The translations under genes were made by a program, and so were the position numbers. This document shows positions 45,254 through 57,091 of a stretch of DNA of 64,000 nucleotides, in pieces. The DNA is from Rhodotorula mucilaginosa. Lineage: Eukaryota > Basidiomycota > Microbotryomycetes > Sporidiobolales > Sporidiobolaceae. Position 1 is the first letter of the stretch, and every line of letters begins with the position of its first letter. The notes beneath the pieces were generated by a model, which was given only the letters and a program-made list of their open reading frames with translations, ran no database searches and was not told the DNA's origin. The stretch is from contig CP137869.1 of NCBI GenBank assembly GCA_034406715.1, positions 1,364,001 through 1,428,000 of the forward strand, written 5' to 3'.

Positions 45254-47534
45254 ATGAAGTCGCCGCTCCTGTTCTCGCTCGCCCTCGCCGCCTTCTGCGG
45301 TGCAATCGAGCACACGCAAGCTGCGATCGTGGATCCGTACAAGCTGCCGCACAAGTCGGAACCCGGCCAGTACGGGTGAGTCGGTCGCATGGGTCGACCA
45401 GGTCCGGCTTGCTTTCTCGCCCTGTCACCGGGGAGAGATTGGCGCTGGTGAACAGTTCTGCGAAGTGCGACTGACTCAGAGCCATACCGGGGTGTAGCTA
45501 CAACGACTGTGGCAAGCACGGCGACTCGCCCTCGGCAAAGTGTCAGACCCGTGCGTCGTCCATTCCGAGCTGCGATTCGGGTACTTGTCAACAAACACCT
45601 TTCAGAGCTGACGAGTATCCTCACGTCGTGCAATGGTCTTTGCACAGTCTGGATCAACTCGGTCAACGACTTTTGCCGCAAGTCTTTCAAACTTCGCGCA
45701 ACGCTCAGGCCGAGTCCGCGGCGCTCCGAGAAATCCACCTGAGCTGACTTCGTTCCTCTTCCCTTGCGTCACTCGCACCCAACAGTGTACGCTCCCCCCA
45801 AGAGTGAGTCGTACTAGGCGAGAATACGAGTCGGAATGATTGGCCGATCCGAAAGAGAAAGCTGACGGGCACAAACTCTTGTCGACGCACCGGCAGAAGC
45901 GACCATTGGCGATTCGGAGAGTGAGTCGGTCACGTTTGCTCGAATCGGCACGACGCACCTGCAATCCCTCGTCCAGGTCGCAGTGCTGATTTGAGTGCAT
46001 TTTGATCCGCTTACAGGCTACGAAGTCTCGTGGTGCACCAAGGCCGGCCATGGCGCTCGCTTGATCCCCGCCGGAGCGCTCAAGTCTGCTCGTCAGTCGT
46101 TCCGCCGCGAACACATCGCATTGGTATCAGCGACTGATGAAGTACGACCGCCTCGACAGACTTCATCAAGACGGACCGGTACATCCAGATCACGGGAACC
46201 GGCGACTTTACCAAGGTGCGCAAAGGCTTTGGTCGGTGGCAGCCTGTCCTTTGCGGGGATACTTGTCTCTGACACGTTGGCTTGGTTCATTGTTTGCCAT
46301 GCGCACAGATGAAGATCGTGCCGGGCGATCAAGGCGGCGAACTGGACCCGCACGGAGGTGCGTTCCAATGGGCCGAGCTGCCGAACGTTGCGTTGTTCGG
46401 ATAGTCCAGCGGCACTGACGTTCATCCCGGCCACCGGGACGCACAGCTGACGGGAACGGGAATCCGGTGAGTTGCCCAAACCGGATCCGATTTCCGGCGC
46501 ACTCGGAATTGGCCTGACCTTGTTCCCTTCCGTCTCTCTCCTTTCCAGGTCGGCGCGGTCGTCCTCACGAAAGCTTTCACGTATGTCGAGAAACATTCAC
46601 CTCCTTTCCTCTCTTGCCCGCACTGACGATACCGTTGGCGCCGCTCTCGTGGATCCCACTCAAACAACAGCGGCGAGCTCGAGCAAGTCCACGAGTGGCA
46701 CCAGTTCATCTCGGCGACCGAGTTCTGCATCCGTATCTGCCGCAACTCGGATCCCGACAACTGGAAGTGGTGCAGTGAGTTCGGAGACCGCTTCCTCTCG
46801 ACTCACGCCGAGATCAGCGCCGCAATCGCGTTACTTTCGAGCGTGTGGCTAGCCCTTCTTGCTCACCATCTTGCCTTCCTTCCGGCAGACCACATCTACG
46901 ACACCGAAGGCTGTACGTCTTCTCTCGTCACCCGTAACAGGAAGACAGGTCGAACTGTAGCTGATCACAAATCCGCGGCAACTTTGCAGGCTGGTGGAAC
47001 GACCCGGGCAACTACGGACGCGGATTCGACACTTGCGCCGCCGACACGGTCGTCTCCCCTCCCGGCGAGTGTGCGTATGCGCCTTCCTCTCCCGTTACAG
47101 TCGATCAGAAACAGCTCACAGAGCGCCGAACTCCTGCAGACATCCAGAAGGACGGCACGACCTCGACTTTCTATCACGGTCAAAAGACGACGCCGACGGC
47201 ACACCCGCCTGCCAAGTCAAGTTCGTGTAAAGCACAGAAGACGATCAAGCCTGCCAAGTACTCCCAAGCAAAGATGACGACCGTCGGTGCGTTGGGAATG
47301 GCAGTAGCTCTACGACTTCTCGGCGTTTCCTCTTTTCTCATCGAGGAGAAGAATCGCTAATACGCAGAACTGCCTGGTCACACGCACACAGAAATCCGCA
47401 ACGCGCCTGCTCCGACGAAGCGCGCCGCCATTGTCGAGCCCGGTCCGCAGAACAAGAAGCACAAGCGCAGCGCCAAAGTCGGGCAACACGGCGGGCCTCG
47501 CAAAGTCGAGGAAGTCGAAACGCCGCCCTACTAG
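45254..47534 (+). CDS. Secreted macrofage-activating-glycoprotein-like protein
   Basis: Fourteen exons: 45254-45375, 45498-45550, 45648-45677, 45786-45803, 45897-45920, 46017-46091, 46160-46215, 46309-46357, 46447-46466, 46549-46580, 46671-46774, 46889-46912, 46990-47286 and 47368-47534 (356 aa). Five exons are 18-30 nt. An N-terminal signal peptide (LLFSLALAAFCGAI) is present. Family motifs: WINSVNDFC, SWCTKAGHGARLIPAGAL, YIQITGTGDFTK, GDQGGELDPHG, HEWHQFISATEFCIR and a cysteine-rich end (EGCWWNDPGNYG). Intron 3 begins GCAAGT. The C-terminal 100 residues are unusual: basic and Pro/Lys-rich, without the GPI-like end I would expect. Basidiomycete relatives are wall or secreted glycoproteins of unknown activity. 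Confidence 0.85.
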
Positions 47535-47979
47535 GAGACTGCCAACCGACGTTCGCTCTTCTCTCTACACTCATTTCCATGTGCCTGCTTCTCTATCGCT
47601 CGTTTTCAAAAAGGACGGTCCTCGTAAGACCCGCGCGTGCAGGGCCAGGCGACTCGACCTTCTCACCCTCCTCCGCTCCTTGCTCCGCCCGTGCATACAT
47701 CCTTCGCTCGTTCACGCTTCCCACGTTCACAATACGATACCATGTAGGGTCCCCCCGTCGACTCGAAAGTCTCACGCTTTTATGTGACTAGCGTGTGGCC
47801 CTGTCTTTCTCGTGAGGATTCCGGAATCGGTTGGAAACGGCGCGAGAACTGTTCCCGGAGGCGACTCTCATGATCGCAAAGAGCGCAAGGGGAAGTATAG
47901 CGGCGAGATGCAGATCGATAAATGCGGCTGATATCATGCGAAGATGCGATTTTTTGATGAGGCGCCGCTTGTGCGATTT
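47535..47979. other. Convergent 3' regions
   Basis: Between the 3' ends of the glycoprotein and carrier genes. No gene is supported. Confidence 0.45.
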
Positions 47980-50016
47980 CTATCGGAACGTGGAAACGAC
48001 GAGCTCGAAGACGGCGAAAGTGACCTGAGCGTGTACGATTGCGACAATACGCATGCAGTTAGTTTGAGATCGTTCGGTCGCAGTCGAAACGGCCAGCAAG
48101 CCAACAGCGAGAGAGACAGGGCCGCAAACCGATACGCACCATGTTGACCGGCACGCTCCTGAGCAACGTCGGACCCAACCCCGCGACAAAGCCTCTCCAC
48201 CCCGATTCTCGCCACGTCACTGCGACTGTCGACGCTATCGACGCGTATGGATGCGAGGGTGCGTGTGGTGATGGCGAGGTGAGAAGGGAGGAGGGAGGGA
48301 CGGATTGGATCTTGGTTTTGATTACGTCGATGGGGAAGCTGCGAGGTCGGCGGGGGTGGTAGATTCGGAAGGGGAGCGTGTTTTGGTATCAGGGAAGCGT
48401 GGCCTTCCACAGGAAGTGGAATCTGAGTGGAGTGGAAAGTGTTATCGGACTCACGTGCATCCCCAGCCGACGATGCCGGCCAACCCACCCGCCAGCAGGA
48501 TCCTCGCCGTACTTGCTCCTCCTTCTCCTTGTGCCTTCGATCCACCTTCATCATCATCCCGAAGACCGTGTCCCCACAACTCTTCATCAATCTCCTCCTT
48601 CAAGTCCCTCTTTGGCGCTCCGAACACCCCACCGCCGCGGACCACGTACTCGTACACGAAAAAGTAGGGACCGTAGCCTAGGTCTCGGAGGATGGTGACG
48701 GACCAACCGCGGTAGAGGGATCGGAGGGACATGCTGCGGAGCAAGGTGGCGAGAGAGGGTTGGTGGTGGCGGCGTTGGGCTGTCGTTGTGGTTGTTGCTG
48801 TGCGGGTTGTGAGCGGCGGAAGGAGAGGTCGAGAGTACGGAGGTGCTGATGTTCGCGATGATGGTATAGATGCTGTTGAAACTGTTGATGCTGTTGATGC
48901 TGTTGATGATGCTAATGAGGTTGAGGAGGGAAGGGACTGCTGCAGCGTTTTGAGGCGGTCGATCGGAGTCGTGATTAGCCTGCAGTGGCACAGCGGCAGT
49001 TCCGAGAGTCAGTTGCCGCGTTCACAGGTACTGAAGAAGGGCATATGTATGTGTCGAGAGAGAGAGGGTGAGAAGGGGAAAGGGGAAGGAGGAGAAGGAG
49101 GACGAGGGACGCAACGAAGTAAAGACGCCGCTCGCGGATCCGGCGGCGGTGATCTGCGCCAGGGTCGGTTCGGTGGCTTCGGGCGATGACGAGAGGAGGA
49201 GGTTCATGGTGTATTTGTAGGAGGTGAAGACTGAGGCATTCATCAGGGCGACGCCGAGCTGTGGTGCACGCGCCGCCGCCGAAAGGTGAGTTTTTCGTTT
49301 TCAGAGTGCATTCTCTCTTGGGAGAGCGAGCCGAGAAGAGTTTCCGGACATACCATGGGCGATGTCTACTCATCGAAAGGTATAGTTCTTTTCGGGCGAT
49401 CAGTTTCGAGCGTGTACCAGAGCAGGGAGGCGAGACGACTGACGACTCCTTTGTACAAGCCCGCGACCTGTCCGCGAATCGTCAGCCGGCGGCGATTAAG
49501 GTCGTTGTGCATTTCGTAAGGACTCACGCCTTCCTCGCGCGAGATCCTGACGAACGCGTGGACGGCGTTGCGGTAATACTTGTCGTGGCCCTTTGGGGCA
49601 AGAGGAGGAGCTGGTTGTCGCCCTCTCTCTTTCGGTGCTGCTGCATTCTGTTGATTGGCGAGTGGCTGAAAGCTGGGAGTAGCCTGGGTTTGGAGTCGGA
49701 CCTTGACTGTCGTTCCGTTGGTCGTTGTCGTTCGTCGTTGAGGTTCCGAGGTGGGGAGAGCAGCAGCAAGGGGTCGGTCTCTCTATGCCATTGAGAGGTA
49801 ATCGGCCATACGCACCGGTGTCGAATGGGTGTCCGGTCAACAGACTCGCGACGCCTGCGGATTGCCTGCGCTCAGTCAAGTCGACCCGTCCTGAACGAGG
49901 TCGGAACGATGGGACGGACCTGCGACGGTTCCCGCGGCAAAGTCGAGCGCTGGACTGATTGCGGGGGCTGCACTAGTGCTTGTCTCCTCGGCGGCCGCTG
50001 GCTCGAGGGCGGTCAT
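47980..50016 (-). CDS. Mitochondrial carrier (SLC25 family)
   Basis: Nine exons: 50016-49920, 49854-49816, 49706-49528, 49467-49444, 49365-49354, 49258-49116, 48979-48455, 48338-48140 and 48024-47980 (420 aa). Exon 5 is 12 nt (TSPM) and exon 4 is 24 nt. Without them the first repeat could not read GLYKGVTSPMLGVALMNASV. Carrier signatures: GHPFDTVKVRLQTQ, TPIDRLKTLQQ and CTFPIDVIKTKIQS, one per repeat. Ser/Thr-rich and acidic loops enlarge it beyond the usual 300 aa. The matrix-side motifs suit the carnitine/amino-acid branch (Crc1/Ymc1-like). Substrate cannot be fixed from sequence alone. Confidence 0.9.
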
Positions 50017-51012
50017 GAGCGGGTCAGAGCGGTGAAGAGGTGGAAAAAGAAGAGATCGACAGCGAAAAGCAGCAGCCAGAGAGAGACAAGACTCGGGGAA
50101 ACGCCGTGCGCACACTGAGAGAAAGAGAACAGCCATTGACAGAGGAAGGGTACACCATGTCTACGCAAGAGAAAAGAGAGCAGAACCTGCGTCGCGTCGG
50201 CGTCGGCGTCGAGAAGCCCAAAGTCAGCAAATCGTGCTCTCGCTCGCTCAAAGTGTTGCCTGCTCGCTCTGTGCCCCCCAGATGGTAACCGGGTGTCCGC
50301 TCAGACTGACGTGCTATCCAAGTCGTATCCGCATCGAGGAGCGCTTTGACACGCTCCTCGGATCAGCAGTCTAACATGCGGTGTAAGGTTGCTTCTTCGT
50401 CGCGGGGCCCGTGTGTTCCGGAGGTGGGCGAGGGGCGGGCAGGCAGGCATTCGAAAGAGCAAGAAGTTTGTGACTCACGACACGAGGTAGCGGTGGAATT
50501 GGCGGTAGCAAAAAGAGCGAGTCGAGCTGGGTCACACCGAGGAGCAGAAGGGGAGGAGCTGACGAGACATAAAGGCGCAGAGGTCAGCGCTCGTCCGCAC
50601 ATACACCAAGTGTGCTTGTTGTTGAGAGTCAGGCATATGCTTGTCTAAATAGGGTGGAAGTCGGCATGCCCGAACCTGCACGTTTGTTCCCCCTCCGAGG
50701 AGCGGGACGCGCATTGTGTGTGGAAAGGGGTACGAAAGCCATGCAACTGGGAGGTGTTCATCACGCTCTCGGGGCGTGTGTTCGAGTGTGTTGGACTTAC
50801 CGAGTGCTGATGTGGGTGTGGGAAGAAGAATAAGAAGCTGCGAGAGCGAGCTCCCAGTCGACTTGAAGAGAGAAGCGCACGAGGGGAGGCTTTGACTTGG
50901 TTGTAATGAATTGGGGATTGTGATGCGTCATTAGCACCGCCTCACTCGCTCCTGTCCCGCTCCACCTTGTCGCTCTCCTGCATAGCGACCTCCGTACGAG
51001 CTGGACAGCGTG
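50017..51012. other. Divergent promoter region, possible small minus-strand gene
   Basis: Nearly 1 kb between the carrier and VPS10 starts. Minus-strand frames between 50370 and 50715 include a hydrophobic stretch (APPLLLLGVTQLDSLFLLPP), but I could not settle on exons. It may hide a small membrane protein gene. Confidence 0.3.
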
Positions 51013-54000
51013 ATGGCCCGACCACCGGGCAGACTGCGCGCCTCGGCTGCGGCTCTCTCCTCGCTCGTCCTCGCCGTCCTCGTCCTCCTCCTCGCCGTCA
51101 CCACCGTGACTGTCACTGCGGCACCCGAAGGAGCGAAACCCGCCTTGTCGCACACGCTGTTTGACAACTTGCCCTCGAGGATCCTCTACTTTGATGATTC
51201 ACCCGTGCGTGTCCCTTTCTCCCGGTCCGAGGCTGGGTGCGAACAGGCAGATTGGGAACGAGGTGGGGGTCGGGTTGGGCTCGAACTGCGAGAAGCGAAC
51301 CACGGCTGCCAGAGATGGCTGCGCGGAAATGGGGGATCGGGACTGTTGAGCGTCCTGTATGGGCCGATCCGGTAGACGCCAGTCCTCCGGCGTGTTGCTG
51401 CCGCCGCCACCTCCCACCCCAGTCACGCCGCCGCCGCCGTCGCCGACTGCAGCAACATCGGATCAGCTCCAGCGACACACAGCTCCCGGACTTTCACACA
51501 GTTCCCTGCTCAGCCGGACCGAAACTAACACCCGCACCCCGCCCCGCAGGTCGTCCTGTACCATGACCAACTCGGTCGGAACGTCTGGCGATCACCGAAC
51601 GAGGGCAAGGACTGGACCATCCTCGACGGCGTCCCGCATGGAGAATCGTATATGGTCATCGAACACCCGTTCGAGACGAGCGTCGTCAGTCCCGACTCGT
51701 TTATTTCTTCAAAACCCGAGCCCCCCGTCTCACCTTTTTCTCACCCGCGCAGGCCTTTATCCTCACCTCGGGCACGACCCACTACCGCACGATGAACCGC
51801 GCCGAGACGTGGCAAGCGTTCGAGACGGCGTTGCCGCCCGCCCTCACCAGCAACACGCTCTCGTTCAACGCGCGCAAACCCGAATGGATCCTCTACGCCG
51901 GCCAGAAGTGCGAAACCGTCGGGGGCTGGCAGGCCAAAGTCTGCCACGAAGAGGTGCGCCCCCCGCGAGTCTCTCTTGTCCTCAGTAGATGTGCAGACGA
52001 ACTGATCCCAAAAGCCCCACAGACTTTTTACACCAAGGACACGTTCAGCTCGTCGCCGCAATCATTGCTCGCGTACACGTCGCGGTGCCTCTTTGCGCAC
52101 GAGAAGAAAGAGTTTGCCGCCACCGTCCCGGACGAGCTCATCTTCTGCGCCGCGTACGAACCGCCTTCCTCCTCTTCCGGCACCGCCACACGGTCGTCGG
52201 CCACCCTGAAAGACGCCATCTCGTCTTTGCTCGGAGGACCGCCGCGCGCGCTGAAAGAGTCGAGGTTGTACTCGTCGACGGACTGGTTCCAGTCGGACCG
52301 GCACCAGTTTGTCGACCTCGGGATCGGCAAAGAGGCGCGCGGCGTCGTCGGGATCGGGGGCGTTCAGAAGTACCTCGTCACGGCGTTGAAACCGTCCGCG
52401 GCGCAGGATGCTGGCTCGGGTGATGCGGGTAGCGGCGGCGGCGGCGGCGGCGGGTCCTCGTCTAGCAACGGGGAGATGGTCATGTACGTGACCGAGGACG
52501 GCAAGACGTGGTCGCGCGCCCAGTTCCCGCACGGGCACGGACTCCGCGAGAACGCCTACACCATCGTCGAATCGACCGAACACTCGATCCTCGTCGACGT
52601 CAACTCGTCCCCCTCGGCCGTCGCCGGCACCTTGTTCACGTCCAACTCGAACGGGACTTACTTTGTTCGGAGTTTGGAGAACACGAACCGGAACCGGATG
52701 GGGATTGTCGATTTTGAACAGATTGTCGGGGTCGAAGGGGTCGCGATCATCAATACGGTGATGAACGTCGAGGCGGTCGAGGCGGGCAAGGAGGAAAAGG
52801 CGCTCAAGACCAAGATCACGTTCGATGACGGTGCGTCTCGTTTTGCGGGCGTCCTTCGCCTTCGGAGGGGAAATCTCTGCCGGGAGCTGATCAATTGTGC
52901 GACTAGGCGGTCACTGGAGTTTGATCAAGGCGCCGGCGGTCGACAACGAAGGTCGCAAAGTCAAGTGTGACGTTTCCGACGTGGTGCGTTCGTTTTGCCC
53001 TCGAGTTCGGAGTTGAGTCTGGATACTGACGACGTAAACCGCGGACAGAACTCTTGCTCCTTGCACCTCCACTCGGTCACGCAACCGCACAACTACGGCC
53101 GCGTGTTTTCGTCGACCGCGCCGGGCCTCGTCATGGGCGTCGGGAACGTCGGTCCGCGCCTGCTGCCGTACGACGAGTGCGACACGTTCCTCTCGACCGA
53201 TGCCGGATTGACGTGGCGCATGGTCGACGATGGCGCGAAAAAGTACGAGTTTGGAGATCAGGGGAGCTTGTTGCTCATGGTTGAGGACGAGGAACCGACC
53301 GACGAGATCAAGTACTCGTTCGATTACGGCAAGACTTGGTGCGTTGCGGCGGCTTTAGTTGACGACATGGTGGCAGGGTGTTGCTGACCATGGAACCTGC
53401 GCCCCCGACACAGGTACGAGTTCGACCTCGGCGTCAAGATGCGGGCTCGACTCCTGACGACCGTTCCCGACTCGACCTCGCTCAAGTTTATCCTGCTCGG
53501 GACGCTCACGCGCAAGTCCAAGGACAAAGGGTCGAAAGGCGAACGACACGTCGTCGTCCACATGGACTTTGAGAGCCTCAAGAAGCGCAAGTGCAACCCG
53601 AACGACCTCGAAAAGTGGTACGCCCGGACGATCGGCGGACAGCCGGACTGCTTAATGGGCCACAAGGTTTGTCGTCGTCGTCGGTGTGGTTGTCGCAAGG
53701 TTGCGGGCTGATCGACTGCACCCTTGCAGCAATGGTTCATGCGCCGGAAGCAGGACGCCGACTGCGTCATTGGCGAGAAGTGGAGGGATCCCGTCGGCCG
53801 CGAGGAGAACTGCGCGTGCACAGACGAGGACTACGAGTGGTGAGTTCTCTCTTTTGGTCAAGGGACGAGGCTGCTTCAAGGCGCCTTCCCACCACCCTTG
53901 AACGGGTGCTGACGTCTGCTGGTGCAGCGACTACAACTTTGCTCCCGACGAGGCCGGCACCTGTGTCCCCGTTGGGCCCGAGACGATCCCTCCCGGTCAG

Positions 54001-56790
54001 TGTCGCAAGGAGGGGGACCGCTTCAAGGGCTCGAGCGGGTACCGCCTCATCCCCGGCAACACGTGCGACGTCGCTCGCGGGATCAAGAAGGACGCGCTCG
54101 TCGAGAAACCGTGCTCGGCTGGTACAGATACGCCTGGATTGGTCACGCATCAGACGGTGGGTGATCGTTCGCTCGAGAATCGGGGCCGGCTGTGGCTGAC
54201 CGAACCCGCGCGCGCAGTTCACCTTCCCCGGCTACGTCCTCGACCACGCCTACTTTGGCGAGTCGCACACGATCCTCGCCTTTACCAACCTGAACCGCGT
54301 CTGGCAGTCGCACAACGAGGGCTTCTCATGGTCCGAAGCCGTTCCGAACACGCACATCCTGGCCATGACGATGCACGCCTACAACCGCGAGCGGTCGTAC
54401 CTGATCACCGAGACGCGGACGGTTCACTTTTCGATCGACAAGGGCTCGACGTGGCACAAGTTTGAGGCGCCCGCCGACCCGAACGGGCTCGGGATCCCCG
54501 TGCTCGATTTCCACCCGATCAACCCGGACTGGCTCATCTGGACGGGCCAGATCGACTGCGGCGAGACCGACTCGCAGACGTGCCGCGCCGTCGCGTACTT
54601 CACCAAGGACAACGGGCGCTCGTGGAGCAAGATCGACGAGTACGTCCGCGTCTGCAGCTGGGGCCGCGACAAGAAGCTCCGGATCGACGAGAAGATCATC
54701 TTTTGCGAGAGTTACCGCGACAAGAAGGGGTCCCAGCGCGCCGTCTACCAGAACAACAACCCGCTCCAGCTCGTCGCCGGCGAGTACTTTTACTCGCGGA
54801 AAAAGGTCCTCTTTGACAACATTGTCGGCTTTGCGACCTTCGAGGAGTACATGGTTGCGGCTCAGGTGGGTTTCTCTTCTCAAGTCGCTTCGAAAAAGGC
54901 TCTCTTTGCTGATGCCGGTGGGTCTGGCTTGGGACGGCAGATCAACGACAACTCGCGCGCGATCAGTCTGCAGGTTTCGATGGACGGCAAGACGTTTGCG
55001 CTCGCGCGCTTCCCTCCCAACATGCAGCTCGAGAATCAGGTGAGTCGAGGCGGTGGAGTGGACAAGTACTCGGATGGCGCTAAATCCTCGCCGTACCAGG
55101 CCTACACCGTCCTCGAGTCGACGACCGATTCCGTCTTCCTACATGTGACGACCCACGCCGACATCGGCAGCGAGTGGGGTACGCTGTTCAAGTCGAACTG
55201 GAACGGGACTTACTACTCGCCGTCGCTCGAGTACGTGAACCGGAACGGCAAAGGGTTTGTCGACTTTGAAAAGATGATCGGACTCGACGGCATCGCCGTC
55301 ATCAATGTCGTCTCGAACCCGGACGAGGCGACCCTGAGCAGCAACAAGAAGCTGCAGACGCGGATCACGCACAACGACGGCGGCCGCTGGAAACGGATGA
55401 TTCCGCCGGCCAAGGACTCGCTCGGTCAGCGGTACGAGTGCTCGAGCACGGTCAGTCTCGCGTTGTTGCTTCGCCCTTCCGAGAAGCGATACTCATCCTC
55501 CGGCTGGTGACAGAACTGCGCCCTCCATGTTCACGGTTACACGGAGCGCCGCGACCCCCGCGCGACCTACTCGTCCCCTTCCGCCGTCGGACTCATGCTC
55601 GCCGTCGGCACCGTCGGCGAATACTTGCGGCCTTACGCCGACTCGGACACGTTCCTGACTCGCGACGGCGGCTTCACGTGGGAAGAAGTCCACAAGGACG
55701 CGCACATGTGGGAGTTTGGCGACGCCGGCTCGATCCTGCTCCTCGCGAACGACGAGCAGCCGACCGACCGCGTCACGTACACCCTCAACGAAGGGTTGAC
55801 GTGGCAGGACTACTCGTTCGGCGAGTCGATCCGGGTCCAGTCGATCGTGACGGTGCCGACCGACACGAGCCGCAAGTTTATCCTGTTCGGGACGCGGTCC
55901 GACAAGCCCGAGTCGACCGTCGCGGTCCACCTCGACTTTTCGTCGATCACCAACGTCAAGTGCAAGCTCGACCTCGCCAACCCGAACGACGACGACTTTG
56001 AGCTGTGGAGCCCGAGCGAGTCGCGCGAGGAGCCGTGCCTGTTTGGGGTGCAGGCGCTGTACCACCGCCGCATCCGCGACCGCAACTGCTACATTGGCGA
56101 GCGCCTGCCGCAACCGCACAAGATTGAAAAGCACTGCCCGTGCTCCGAGCAAGATTTCGAGTGGTGGGTTCTATACTCTCGGTGATCCTCATGGTCCGCG
56201 AGCTTACACACAACGGGCCCCGCAGCGAATTCAACCACAAGCGCAACGCGCAAGGCGACTGCGTCCTCGTCGAGGGCGCGCAGCCGCTCGAGGCCGAAAA
56301 GACGTGCGCGTGGAACGAGCCGTTCTGGTTCGACCGGACGGCGTACCGCAAAGTGCCGCATTCCAAGTGCGAAGGCGGCCTCCAGCTCGACAAGGGTTCG
56401 CGGCACGTCTGCCCCGGGCACTCGACTCGCGGGGGCTTGTTCTGGGCGACGATGGCGACCTTGCCGTTCGGGATCGCGGCACTCGCGGCGGTGTGGTGGA
56501 GTCGCCGGCGTGCGGGTGGCGGCGGCAAGGGTCGGATCCGCCTGCCTGAACCCGGCGAGCCGGGTCGCTCGAGCGCGCTCGAGTTCCTCGTCAGCGTGCC
56601 GTGGTTCCTCATCGGCGTCGTCGGCGTCGTGGTCGAAAAGGTGCGCGACCTCGAAGTGCCGTGGCTGTCGGAACGGCTGCGGAGTCGAAGGCGACGAGGC
56701 GGTGGCGGCGGCGGTGGTGGGTACCGATCGGTCCGGCTCGACGACTCACTCGACGCCGAGCTGCTCGGCGACTACGATGATGACCTGTAG
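51013..56790 (+). CDS. VPS10: Sortilin-type vacuolar sorting receptor
   Basis: Fourteen exons: 51013-51204, 51550-51684, 51753-51953, 52023-52830, 52907-52983, 53049-53338, 53414-53666, 53730-53839, 53928-54156, 54218-54865, 54941-55039, 55100-55450, 55514-56163 and 56226-56790 (1535 aa). A signal peptide ([20 protein letters not shown]) precedes two Vps10 domains, each a BNR-repeat propeller (SxDxGxxW-type) plus a 10CC cysteine module. One membrane helix lies near residue 1417. The 100-residue tail ends [12 protein letters not shown], an acidic-dileucine-like signal for Golgi-endosome cycling and retromer retrieval. The receptor carries carboxypeptidase Y-type cargo. Introns 10 and 11 (75 and 60 nt) are multiples of three without stops. 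Intron 1 is 345 nt. Confidence 0.96.
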
Positions 56791-57091
56791 GAGTTGGCGT
56801 CCTTCAAGAGCCCGTTCGTCTCCCGGGGTGTACATGCATGCATGCAATCGTTTTCTCTCTTTTCGCGTCCGGGGGTTCTCTTTCTGAATTCCGGCACAGC
56901 TTTTTCTCGCCGCGCCTGTCCTCGTATCTCGAGTGTGTACACGATCCGAGGAGGAAAACGCGTTCTCCCAAGTTACACGCGGAAGCGTCAGCACGCTCCT
57001 CGACGCGTCGCCACCTTTGTTTGGAACAAGCCGTGACTGCTTCGTCAAGCCCTGCTGAGCTGCCTAACGGAGCGTGAATAGACACGCGGAG
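56791..57091. other. Short intergenic, VPS10 3' side
   Basis: No gene is supported. It was searched for a signal-peptide exon of the next gene without a clear hit. Confidence 0.4.

Noticed and set aside
47040-47145. Intron within the 13th exon of the glycoprotein gene (GTGTGC or GTATGC donors)
   Set aside because: Available acceptors break the frame, while reading through keeps phase with the next verified junction.
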